Origin: Bryobacterales bacterium
GTDB lineage: Bacteria > Acidobacteriota > Terriglobia > Bryobacterales > Bryobacteraceae
DNA: 64,000 bases
NCBI GenBank assembly: GCA_016721425.1
Contig: JADKID010000005.1
Coordinates: 749,295 to 813,294 of the forward strand
Direction: 5' to 3'
The translations under genes and the position numbers were made by a program. The notes beneath the pieces are model-generated. The model made no database searches. It saw only the letters and a list, made by a program, of their open reading frames with translations, and was not told the DNA's origin. Shown piece after piece: positions 8,506-16,063 of the stretch. Position 1 is the stretch's first letter. Every line of letters starts with the position of its first letter.

Positions 8506-8592
8506 TGGTGCGGTCGAGAGGACTTGAACCTCCACGAGATTGCTCCCGCTAGCACCTCAAGCTAGTGCGTCTGCCAATTCCGCCACGACCGC
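8506..8592 (-). tRNA. leuU: tRNA-Leu (anticodon GAG)
   Basis: On the minus strand the acceptor GCGGTCG pairs with CGACCGC, and CCA is encoded (8506-8508). The anticodon stem CTAGC/GCTAG encloses the loop TTGAGGT, giving GAG. The long variable arm (GCGGGAGCAATCTCGT) is typical of a class II leucine tRNA, and GGTTCAAGTCC forms the T arm. It lies 63 bases downstream of secG on the same strand; the same secG-tRNA-Leu(GAG) order occurs in Escherichia coli. Confidence 0.95.
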
Positions 8593-8655
8593 ATTGCCGG
8601 ATCCGGATTGCGCCGGACCCGCTTGGCAAATTCAATTATACGACAAACTTGCCCG

Positions 8656-9102
8656 CTATTTCTTGGGCGCGGCCGGAGCCTTAGCGGGAGCCGCGGGGAC
8701 CGGGATTTCCTTGGTCACGACGGTCTTGCCGGATTCGTCCTGAAGCTCCATCTTGATGGGGCCATTGGGCTGCGCGGGCTGAGCCGGAGCCGGCGTGGCC
8801 GCCTTGGGCGTGACGGGCTGGGTGGCGGCAGGCGCCTTATCCAGAACCGAGGGCCCAACAGAACCGCCGCCCTGCCGCGTGTGCAACACCGAAAGCGAGA
8901 GCGAAGTCACCATGAATAGTACGGCGGAAATAGTGGTTGCCTTGGAGAGCACGGTAGCAGCGCCGCGCGGACCAAAGGCCGTCTGCGAGCCCATACCGCC
9001 AAACGCACCGGCGAGGTCAGCTGCTTTGCCGCTCTGCAGCAGCACAACAATCACGAGAAACAGGCACACGATGACGTGCAGTGTGGTGAACAGGATAATC
9101 AT
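8656..9102 (-). CDS. secG: Protein translocase subunit SecG
   Basis: SecG is the small integral membrane partner of SecYE that assists SecA-driven export. Two transmembrane helices are visible (MIILFTTLHVIVCLFLVIVV and ATTISAVLFMVTSLSLSVLH) joined by the conserved LLQSGKAADLAGAFGGMGSQ and TAFGPRG loop. The protein is 148 residues, longer than the usual 75-110, because of a proline/alanine-rich C-terminal tail (KAATPAPAQPAQPNGPIK onwards), a common extension in this phylum. The start is ATG 9102. It is followed by tRNA-Leu(GAG) on the same strand and preceded by a GC hairpin that separates it from the TonB receptor gene. Confidence 0.93.
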   Translation of the reverse strand: MIILFTTLHVIVCLFLVIVVLLQSGKAADLAGAFGGMGSQTAFGPRGAATVLSKATTISAVLFMVTSLSLSVLHTRQGGGSVGPSVLDKAPAATQPVTPKAATPAPAQPAQPNGPIKMELQDESGKTVVTKEIPVPAAPAKAPAAPKK

Positions 9103-9118
9103 TCTGGTTTCCTAAACG

Positions 9119-9152
9119 GCGAACCCGCGCCCGTGGAAGGACGCGGGTTCGC
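9119..9152 (-). terminator. GC-rich hairpin between the TonB receptor gene and secG
   Basis: GCGAACCCGCG (9119-9129) and CGCGGGTTCGC (9142-9152) form a perfect 11-base stem with a 12-base loop, in the gap after the receptor stop and before secG. The T run is weak in both directions (GTTTAGG on the minus strand), so it may be a terminator of the receptor gene or a leader structure of secG. Confidence 0.5.
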
Positions 9153-9182
9153 CAACTCATTAGTATAGCGCGTCCGGGTTCC

Positions 9183-12100
9183 CTAGAAGATGAACCGGAG
9201 CGAGAACTGGGCGCGGCGGGCGTTGGTGCCATCCGGGAAGCCCTGGGAAGCGGAGCCGCCGCCGTACGGAACGGGCCGGATGACGCCGCTGGTCAGCTGG
9301 TAGGCTTCGGTGAAAACCGAAGTATTGGAGACGTGGTTGAACACGTTGAACGCCTCGAAGTTGGCCTGGAGCTGCATGCGCTCGCCGAAGCCGAACACTT
9401 TGCCCAGGCGGGCATCCATGCGGGCGATGCTATCGATGGGGGTGCCCGTGCGGACCTCGAACGGGACGCGGGTGTTAGCTCCGAAGCCGTTAAGGGTGGT
9501 GTTGAAGGCGGCGCCGGTGAAAGGCGTACCGTTCACGCGCAGGGTGGGCGTGGTGTACTGCGAGGAAGCAACGGTCGCCAGGATGGAAAGGTTCCAGCCG
9601 TTGACGAACTGCTTGACTGCGAAATTATCGCTCTTCTTCGTGGGCATTGTGAAAAGGCCCGTCATGACGAGACGATGACGCTGGTCGAGTTCGGAGGTGG
9701 CCTTCTCACCGCGATAGTCGCCGTTGAAGACGGTGCGCAGCGAATCGAAGAAGAGGTTGCTGCCGCCGCCGCCCTGGTTGTAATCGCGAGAGTGGGAGAG
9801 GGTGTAGGCCACGGTGCCTTCGGCCCAGCGGGACGCCTTTTTACGGAACTGAACCACCATGGCGTCGTACCACATCCGGTTGCCGTTATCGATCATGGTG
9901 ACGCGCTGATAACGGGAATCCACACGGTTGGCGCGGAGGTAGCCCGGCGTGGAGTAGGTGCCCACCTGCGTACCGGCTGCGTCATTGATACGGTAGGTGA
10001 TGGCCGGGCCGGGCGCACCCAAATTGAGGTCGCGCACGGAGAAGAACTTCAGGCCGCGGCTGCCGAGGTAGCTGACGGTGATGCCCATGTCACGAGCGAG
10101 CTGGCGCTCGATGCCAAGGTCCCACTGCTGGGTGTACGGCGTCGCCAGGTTGGGATCGGCGAAGCCGATGCTGACCGAGCCGGCCGGCGGGTTGGCCGTA
10201 GTAGTGGGCATGAAGTTGGGGAACGACGGGCCGGCCGCGAGATCCGCCGCGACGGTACCCTGGAGGCTGATGGACTTCTGGGCCAGGCCGGTGCTCTTCT
10301 GAAGGCCATCCACCATCGCGCCGGGCATACGGGCGTAGAAGATGCCGTAGCCGCCACGGATCACTGTCTTGGCGTCCTTGGTGGAATAGGCAAAACCGAT
10401 GCGCGGGGCGAAGTTCTTGCCGGGTTGGCGGAGCTGGCCCGTTAGCGGGTAGTCCGGATTGGGCGTGCCGGGCTGCGTGAACTGGGCATACTCATAGCGA
10501 ACGCCGTAGTTCAGGGTCAGGCGGCTGCTGACGCGGTACTGGTCCTGCACGTAGAAGTTGTAGTCCCTCACAGTAGTGGTGAAAACCTGTCCGCCGAAAG
10601 TCTGAGAGAAGCTCTGCCACCGCTTGCCGCCGTCTACGTTGGTGAGATCGAGGGCGAAGTTAGTGAAGTTGGCGTACGAGTAGGTGCCGCGTCCGTTGTT
10701 GAGGATATCGACCACGTCCTTCGTGTTGGCAAAATCGAAGCCGAACTTAACGTTGTGCTTGCCCTTCATCCAGGTGAGGTTGTCGGCAAACTGCCAGCGG
10801 TCCTCGTTGGGCTGGGTGCGCGGCAGGAAGGCGGCGACGCCCAGGTTGCCCTGGCCTTGAACGGAGAGCTGTCCCTTGAGTCCGTTTGGAGGTGCGAGTT
10901 CCGGATTGACTCCATCGAAGAGCCGGTCCTTGAAAAACCCGATGCGCGCTTCGTTGACGAGCGTGGGAGAGAAGATGCCGGTGTAGGCGAGCCGGGCGAA
11001 GCGATGGCGCACGTTGGAGTCGCCATTGTTGCCGATGCCGCCGGCGTTGGTCAGCACGGCCTGGGTCTGGATGCCGTTGGGCGAGCTCCAGTTCATGATG
11101 TTGCCGCTAAGCGAGATGGAGTTGTTCTCGTTCGGGCGCCAGTCCAGCTTGGCAAAGTACGTGTTCTGATCGGCGGTACGGGGCAGGATGCCGAAGTAGC
11201 GGGAGAAGTAGTTGACGGCGTTGGTGCACTGGGCCGCGGTGGCAGGCGCGGCGCAGGTGCCGATGAAGACGCCGCCGGGAGTGAAGAGCTGGGGATTCTG
11301 GGCGGTGGAGACCAGCGGGAAGTTGCGGCGGGAGAGTTCAACGTTGGCAAAGTAGAAGAGCTTGTCTTTCTTGATGGGACCGCCAAGGGAGCCGCCGAAC
11401 TGATTCCGCTTCTCATCGGGATTGACGCTGGCGTAGCGATCGCGGGCGTTGAAATCCTGGTTGCGGAAGAACCAGTAGGCAGTGCCGTGGAGGCCGTTGG
11501 TGCCGGACTTGGTTACCGTGTTGACAGTGCCGCCAACAGAGCGGCCGAACTCGGCCGTGAAGCCTGAGCTCTGCACCTGGAACTCCTGCACGGCGTCCTG
11601 GCCGAGGTTGGAGCTGATGCGGGTGCGGCCAGCGTTCTCGTTGTAGTAGCCCTGCGTCGTGTCGTTGCCGTCCGTGAGGTATGCATTGCCACCGGGGATG
11701 CCGCGGAAGGTGACCAGGCCGAAGGTCCCGTCGTTGGTAACGCCGGGGGTGAGGAGCACAAAGCTATCGACGCGGCGGCCGTTGATGGGGAGATTCTGGA
11801 TCTGGGCATCGTTCACAACCTGCGAGATGCCGGTCTTGAGGGCGTCCACAAGCGGCGTGGAATCCGTGATGTTAATTTCCTGCGCCTGCGCCTTGACGTC
11901 CATCGTGATGTTGATGCTGACGTTTTGGCCAACCTGCACCTGGATGTTCTTCAGCTCCCAGGCGGCGAAGCCTTCCTTGGCCGCAGAGATTTCGTAGCCG
12001 GCGGCCGGAGAAAGTGAAGGTGCTGAAAAAAGGCCGGATTCATTGGTTTCCAAGCTGCGGCGGATGCCGTTGTTGGGGTTTGAAACGATGACTTTGGCGC

Positions 12101-12236
12101 CGGGGACAACGGCACCGGAAGCGTCCTTAACCGTGCCGTTAATGGCGCCCAGACCGGCCATGGATTGGGCCGATGCGGGAACCGCGACACACGCGACGAT
12201 CAAGGCAAGTAGCAGCCAGGTTCGGATGTTATGCAC
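9183..12236 (-). CDS. Oar-like TonB-dependent outer-membrane receptor
   Basis: 1017 residues. A cleavable signal peptide (LLLALIVACVAVPASAQ) is followed by a carboxypeptidase-regulatory-like beta-sandwich (about 30-115, GAINGTVKDASGAVVPGAKV), a plug domain (about 130-240, INGRRVDSFVLLTPGV, LGQDAVQEFQVQSSGFTAEF, then GRSVGGTVNTVTKSGTN), and a long beta-barrel ending FSLRFIF, the aromatic C-terminus expected for BAM-dependent insertion. This architecture is expanded in Acidobacteriota, where the substrates (often glycans or peptides) are mostly unknown. The start is GTG 12236 with a GGAG site 9 bases upstream. It is divergent from a sulfatase gene only 62 bases away, so a role in uptake of sulfated or complex carbohydrate is possible, but that is inference from position. 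No tonB/exbBD in the window. Confidence 0.9.
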   Translation of the reverse strand: MHNIRTWLLLALIVACVAVPASAQSMAGLGAINGTVKDASGAVVPGAKVIVSNPNNGIRRSLETNESGLFSAPSLSPAAGYEISAAKEGFAAWELKNIQVQVGQNVSINITMDVKAQAQEINITDSTPLVDALKTGISQVVNDAQIQNLPINGRRVDSFVLLTPGVTNDGTFGLVTFRGIPGGNAYLTDGNDTTQGYYNENAGRTRISSNLGQDAVQEFQVQSSGFTAEFGRSVGGTVNTVTKSGTNGLHGTAYWFFRNQDFNARDRYASVNPDEKRNQFGGSLGGPIKKDKLFYFANVELSRRNFPLVSTAQNPQLFTPGGVFIGTCAAPATAAQCTNAVNYFSRYFGILPRTADQNTYFAKLDWRPNENNSISLSGNIMNWSSPNGIQTQAVLTNAGGIGNNGDSNVRHRFARLAYTGIFSPTLVNEARIGFFKDRLFDGVNPELAPPNGLKGQLSVQGQGNLGVAAFLPRTQPNEDRWQFADNLTWMKGKHNVKFGFDFANTKDVVDILNNGRGTYSYANFTNFALDLTNVDGGKRWQSFSQTFGGQVFTTTVRDYNFYVQDQYRVSSRLTLNYGVRYEYAQFTQPGTPNPDYPLTGQLRQPGKNFAPRIGFAYSTKDAKTVIRGGYGIFYARMPGAMVDGLQKSTGLAQKSISLQGTVAADLAAGPSFPNFMPTTTANPPAGSVSIGFADPNLATPYTQQWDLGIERQLARDMGITVSYLGSRGLKFFSVRDLNLGAPGPAITYRINDAAGTQVGTYSTPGYLRANRVDSRYQRVTMIDNGNRMWYDAMVVQFRKKASRWAEGTVAYTLSHSRDYNQGGGGSNLFFDSLRTVFNGDYRGEKATSELDQRHRLVMTGLFTMPTKKSDNFAVKQFVNGWNLSILATVASSQYTTPTLRVNGTPFTGAAFNTTLNGFGANTRVPFEVRTGTPIDSIARMDARLGKVFGFGERMQLQANFEAFNVFNHVSNTSVFTEAYQLTSGVIRPVPYGGGSASQGFPDGTNARRAQFSLRFIF

Positions 12237-12298
12237 TGATTAGACTCCTGAAGGGGGGTAACTTCTAGTATAAGCTAGCCTAGGAGTGTTTTCTGACC

Positions 12299-13660
12299 AT
12301 GACCCGCCGCGACCTCCTCCCCGCCCTGACGACCGCGCCGGCGTTCGTCCGCACGCTCAGCGCCGCCGCCCAGGACCGTCCTAACATCCTGTGGATTCTG
12401 GCCGAGGATCACGGCCCGCAGCTGGGCTGTTACGGATTCCAGGGAGTGCGCACACCCAACCTGAACCGGTTGGCGGAGGAAGGCGTGCGCTTCACCCGTT
12501 GCCACACCACGGCGCCGGTATGCTCAGCCAGCCGTTCGGGGCTGAACGTCGGGTTGTATCAGACGACGACTGGCACGCATCATCATCGCAGCCATCGCAA
12601 GGACGGGTACCGGCTGCCGGAGGGCGCGCGGTTGCTCAGCCACCGGATGCGTGACGCCGGCTACTTCACGGCCAACGTCCGGCAGTTTGCGCCCAACGCA
12701 CGCGGTGAGGGCAAGACGGACTACAACTTCACCGTGGATGGGCCCCCGTTTGAGGGCACGCATTGGAACCAGCGCTCCAAGGGCCAGCCGTTCTATGCGC
12801 AGGTGAACCTCCAAGCGACCCATAAGGGTCCAGCGTTTGTCGAGGCCCGGAAGCAGAAGTCGCTGATCGATCCGGCGTCGCTGGTACTACCTCCGTATTG
12901 GCCGGATCATCCGGTGGTGCGGAATGAGTATGCCAACTACCTGGATTGCGTCAACCTCCTGGATGAGAAGGTGGGCATCCTGCTCGACACATTGAAGAAG
13001 GACGGGGTGCTGGAGAACACGGCCATCTTTTTCATGGGCGACAACGGCCGCTGCCTGATCCGCGGCAAGCAGTGGTGTTACGACGCAGGGACGCACGTGC
13101 CGCTGATTGCGAGAATCCCAGGCGTGACGAAGGCCGGCGCGGTGCGCGAAGATCCAGTGCTGTCGTTGGACATGACGGCCTCCACGTTGGCGTTGGCGGG
13201 CGTGGCGCTGCCGAAGGAGTTTCATGGGCAGCCGCTGTTCGATAGCAAGGTGAGAGCGCGCGAGTATGTCGTGACGGCGCGGGACCGTTGCGACATGACA
13301 ATGGACCGGATCCGCGCGGTGCGGGACCGGCGCTACTCCTACATCCGCAATTTCATGCCGGAGCGGCCTTACACCCAGTACAACGAGTACATCCAGCAGC
13401 AATACCCTACGCTGGCGGCGATGAAGGAGTTGTACGCCCAGGGCAAGCTCAACGCGGTGCAGTCCCTGTTCATGGCGGCGCGCAAACCGGATGTGGAGTT
13501 CTACGATGTGCAGGCCGATCCGCACGAGGTGCGCAATCTGGCATCGGATCCGGCGCAGCGGCAGCGGGTGGCGGAATTCGCGGGGCGGTTGGACCGCTGG
13601 ATGAAAGAAACCGGGGATCGGGGCGGTGAGCCTGAATCGGCGGAGGCCAGTGTGATTTGA
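12299..13660 (+). CDS. Family S1 sulfatase (formylglycine type), exported
   Basis: 453 residues. The N-terminus MTRRDLLPALTTAPAF has a twin-arginine-like start and an AQ cleavage site, so export to the periplasm is expected. Metal residues appear early (LAEDHGPQLGCYGF) and late (FFMGDNG). The active-site motif is C75-S-A-S-R79, so the cysteine would be converted to formylglycine, but Ala stands at the position usually occupied by Pro (C-x-P-S-R). RTPNLNRLAEEGVRF and the C-terminal VEFYDVQADPHEVRNLA are typical of the family. Substrate specificity cannot be read from sequence; it is divergent from the TonB receptor and followed after 7 bases by an SDR gene, suggesting a small catabolic unit. 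AGGAG lies 12 bases before the ATG. Confidence 0.88.
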   Translation: MTRRDLLPALTTAPAFVRTLSAAAQDRPNILWILAEDHGPQLGCYGFQGVRTPNLNRLAEEGVRFTRCHTTAPVCSASRSGLNVGLYQTTTGTHHHRSHRKDGYRLPEGARLLSHRMRDAGYFTANVRQFAPNARGEGKTDYNFTVDGPPFEGTHWNQRSKGQPFYAQVNLQATHKGPAFVEARKQKSLIDPASLVLPPYWPDHPVVRNEYANYLDCVNLLDEKVGILLDTLKKDGVLENTAIFFMGDNGRCLIRGKQWCYDAGTHVPLIARIPGVTKAGAVREDPVLSLDMTASTLALAGVALPKEFHGQPLFDSKVRAREYVVTARDRCDMTMDRIRAVRDRRYSYIRNFMPERPYTQYNEYIQQQYPTLAAMKELYAQGKLNAVQSLFMAARKPDVEFYDVQADPHEVRNLASDPAQRQRVAEFAGRLDRWMKETGDRGGEPESAEASVI

Positions 13661-13667
13661 TGTCCGT

Positions 13668-14444
13668 ATGAGACTTGCGGGACAGGCGGCGATCATCACC
13701 GGATCGACTAAGGGCATTGGACGCGAGATTGCCGTGCGTTTCGCGCGCGAAGGCTGCCGCGTGGTGATTCACGGCATGGACGCGGCGAGGGCCGAAGAGG
13801 CTCGTGCGGAGTGCGGCGAGGGCGCCGAGATCTTCCTGGGCGACATCGCCCGCGAAGACGTGGCCGCATCGCTCACCGCTTTCGCGATGGAGAAGTTCGG
13901 CCGGCTGGACATCCTGATCAATAGCGCGGGCGTGGTGAAGATGGAGCCGTTTCTCGAATTCAAAGGCGAGACCTGGCGGCAGCTGGTGGACGTACACCTG
14001 AGTGGCGCCTTCTATTGCAGCCAGGCAGCGGCGCGCGTGATGGCGGCCGGTCCGGGCGGGCGGATCATTCAGATTTCGACCATCGCTGCCGGTTTCGGGC
14101 AGTTCGGTTTTGCGGCGTATGCCCCGGTGAAGGCCGGTGTGGAAGCTCTGACTCGCGTCATGGCTGTGGAACTGGCCGCGCACAAGATCTCCGTAAACTG
14201 CATCGCGCCCGGGCCGGTTTGGAACGACATGATGGAGCACCTATACGGCGTGGAGCGCTTGAAGGAGCGCTGCAAGACGATTCCAATGCAGCGCATGGGG
14301 CTGGCCTCCGAGGTGGCGGAGCTGGCGCTCTATCTGGTCTCACCTGCGGCGGAGTACATGACGGGGCAGGTGCTGCATCTGGACGGCGGCGCGTCGGCGG
14401 CCGGGCCGTTCACGATGGAGGTCTACAAGCGGGCTACTTCTTGA
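13668..14444 (+). CDS. SDR-family NAD(P)-dependent oxidoreductase
   Basis: 258 residues, a classical short-chain dehydrogenase. Shown by the cofactor loop TGSTKGIG (11-18), the NSAGVV strand after beta-4, the active-site serine region IIQISTIAA, the catalytic YAPVK (Tyr-x-x-x-Lys) and the substrate-side loop IAPGPVWNDMM. The C-terminal MTGQVLHLDGGASAAG is the usual end. Classical members oxidise or reduce hydroxyl/keto groups on sugars, fatty acyl chains or steroids; nothing here fixes the substrate. It starts 7 bases after the sulfatase stop and is probably co-transcribed with it, so a sugar-alcohol or sugar-acid substrate is a reasonable guess. Its stop overlaps the stop region of the convergent TPR gene by 11 bases. 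Confidence 0.88.
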   Translation: MRLAGQAAIITGSTKGIGREIAVRFAREGCRVVIHGMDAARAEEARAECGEGAEIFLGDIAREDVAASLTAFAMEKFGRLDILINSAGVVKMEPFLEFKGETWRQLVDVHLSGAFYCSQAAARVMAAGPGGRIIQISTIAAGFGQFGFAAYAPVKAGVEALTRVMAVELAAHKISVNCIAPGPVWNDMMEHLYGVERLKERCKTIPMQRMGLASEVAELALYLVSPAAEYMTGQVLHLDGGASAAGPFTMEVYKRATS

Positions 14445-16062
14445 GGCGCGCTGCCGCGCTGTCGCGGTTCATCTTCGCGTTCTGGTAGTTGGGGTCGATC
14501 TTGAGCGCCTGGTCAAAATCGGCGACGGCCTTCGCCCACTGGCCCAGGCGCATATACGCGTAGCCGCGCGCGTTCCAGGCAAGGCTCAGGTTGGGCTTGA
14601 GCTCCACTGCCCGCGTCAGCGCTTCAATCGCCTCCGCGAATTTGTTCTGCTGCAGCAGAGCGCGCCCGGTGTTGTGGAAACTACCGGCGTCGCCCCCGGC
14701 GTTGTGGGGCGATTCCACCTTGAGCACGATGGCCGAGCGCGCGGGCGCCGGCGCCGGCGGGGCCAAGGGCTTCACGGCGGGCGGGGCCGGAGGAGGCGTT
14801 GGCGTTGGCGTTGGCGGCGCGGCATCCACCGGCTTGGCCGGCTCCGGCACCGCGGCTGCCACCTGCACCGGCTCCGGCTTCACCTCTGCCGGCTTGGCGG
14901 CGCTCTTCTCGCGAGCGCGGGCTAGAACATCACGGATCTCCGAATTGAGCGGGTCCAGACGCTGCGCCTGTTCGAGATCCACGATGGCCTTTTCATTCTG
15001 GTGCAACAGAAAATAAGCACTGCCCCGGGCCAGCCAGCTTTGCGCGTTGCGCGGATTCAACTCGATGGCTCGGGTACGATCAGTCAGACCCTTCTCGTGC
15101 TCGCCGAGCATATGGTAACTTCCGCCGCGCACCAGAAAGGCATTAGCGTTGCTGGGCTCCAGTTGCACCGCCCGGTTGCGATCCGCCAGCGCCGCGCGGT
15201 GATTCCCCAGGCGGGCATACAAATCCGAGCGCGCCAGCAGGACTCGTACACTGTCTGGCTTGAGAGCGAACGATTCGGTGTAGTCGCTCATGGCCGCGTC
15301 GTTCTGGCCCAACGTGTCATAGGCCGCGCCGCGATAGGCGAGTGTGTCAGCCCGCAGCGGCCACGCCGGGTCAGGCTGAATCTTCAGCGCGAGATTGAAA
15401 TCGGTCACTGCCTTGTCGAAATTCCCCAACTGCCCCTGGGCGTGACCGCGGGCGAAATAGGCGTCTGGGTATTGGGGTTGCAGGGCCAGCGCCCGATCGA
15501 AGTCCTCGATGGCGTCGTGGTATTTTTCGAGACCGGCATACAGGCGGCCCCGGGCGAGATAGGGCTCGGGATTGTCCAGGCGCAGGCGGACACACTGGTT
15601 GAGAGACTCAATCGCATTCTGTTTCTCACCCGCGCTGGTCTGCGCCAGGGCCAGATTCCGGTAGAGAGCGGCGGTGGCGGGACCAATCTGAATGGCCCGC
15701 TGGTAGGCGGCGGTAGCGGCGCTGAATTCCAGCACTCCAATCTTGGCGTCGCCCAGCAGCTTCCACGATTCACCATCGGCCGGCGCCAGCGCCACGGCGG
15801 CTGTGAAATCCTGTGCCGCCGCTGCATACTGGCCTTTCTGCTGGATGATGCGGCCGCGCCGCTTCAGGGCAGCGGCGATCTGGGGTTGTGCGCTCAGAGC
15901 TTCGGTATACAGAGTGACGGCTTCGTCGAGCCGGCCTGCCGTTTCGGCCTGCACACCACGCGCATAAACCTGACCGGCCTTCTTGGCGTCATCGGCGGCT
16001 AGGCAGACAACCGGCACAACCAGAATGGACAGCGCCGCGAGCAGCTTCATAATTGCCCGCAT
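14434..16062 (-). CDS. Secreted TPR-repeat protein
   Basis: 542 residues from ATG 16062, chosen because GGGGGA precedes it and the ligase gene stops 1 base before it (TAAG-ATG). A signal peptide is clear (MKLLAALSILVVPVVCLA, cleavage after LAADD). About nine to ten tetratricopeptide repeats follow (repeating AxxxxxRGxxxxxxGxxxxAxxDxxxAL), interrupted near residues 400-455 by a proline/alanine/valine-rich linker (PPTPTPTPPPAPPAV), with one or two more repeats after it. Such proteins act as protein-binding scaffolds in the periplasm or outer envelope. Translational coupling to the acyl-ligase/acyltransferase gene suggests a link to envelope lipid biosynthesis, but that is inference. Confidence 0.8.
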   Translation of the reverse strand: MRAIMKLLAALSILVVPVVCLAADDAKKAGQVYARGVQAETAGRLDEAVTLYTEALSAQPQIAAALKRRGRIIQQKGQYAAAAQDFTAAVALAPADGESWKLLGDAKIGVLEFSAATAAYQRAIQIGPATAALYRNLALAQTSAGEKQNAIESLNQCVRLRLDNPEPYLARGRLYAGLEKYHDAIEDFDRALALQPQYPDAYFARGHAQGQLGNFDKAVTDFNLALKIQPDPAWPLRADTLAYRGAAYDTLGQNDAAMSDYTESFALKPDSVRVLLARSDLYARLGNHRAALADRNRAVQLEPSNANAFLVRGGSYHMLGEHEKGLTDRTRAIELNPRNAQSWLARGSAYFLLHQNEKAIVDLEQAQRLDPLNSEIRDVLARAREKSAAKPAEVKPEPVQVAAAVPEPAKPVDAAPPTPTPTPPPAPPAVKPLAPPAPAPARSAIVLKVESPHNAGGDAGSFHNTGRALLQQNKFAEAIEALTRAVELKPNLSLAWNARGYAYMRLGQWAKAVADFDQALKIDPNYQNAKMNRDSAAARLKK

Positions 16063-16063
16063 C

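Noticed and set aside
9333..10445. A 370-codon plus-strand frame opposite the TonB receptor
   Set aside because: Composition is dominated by Gly/Ala/Arg/Val/His with no family match. The receptor on the other strand is certain.
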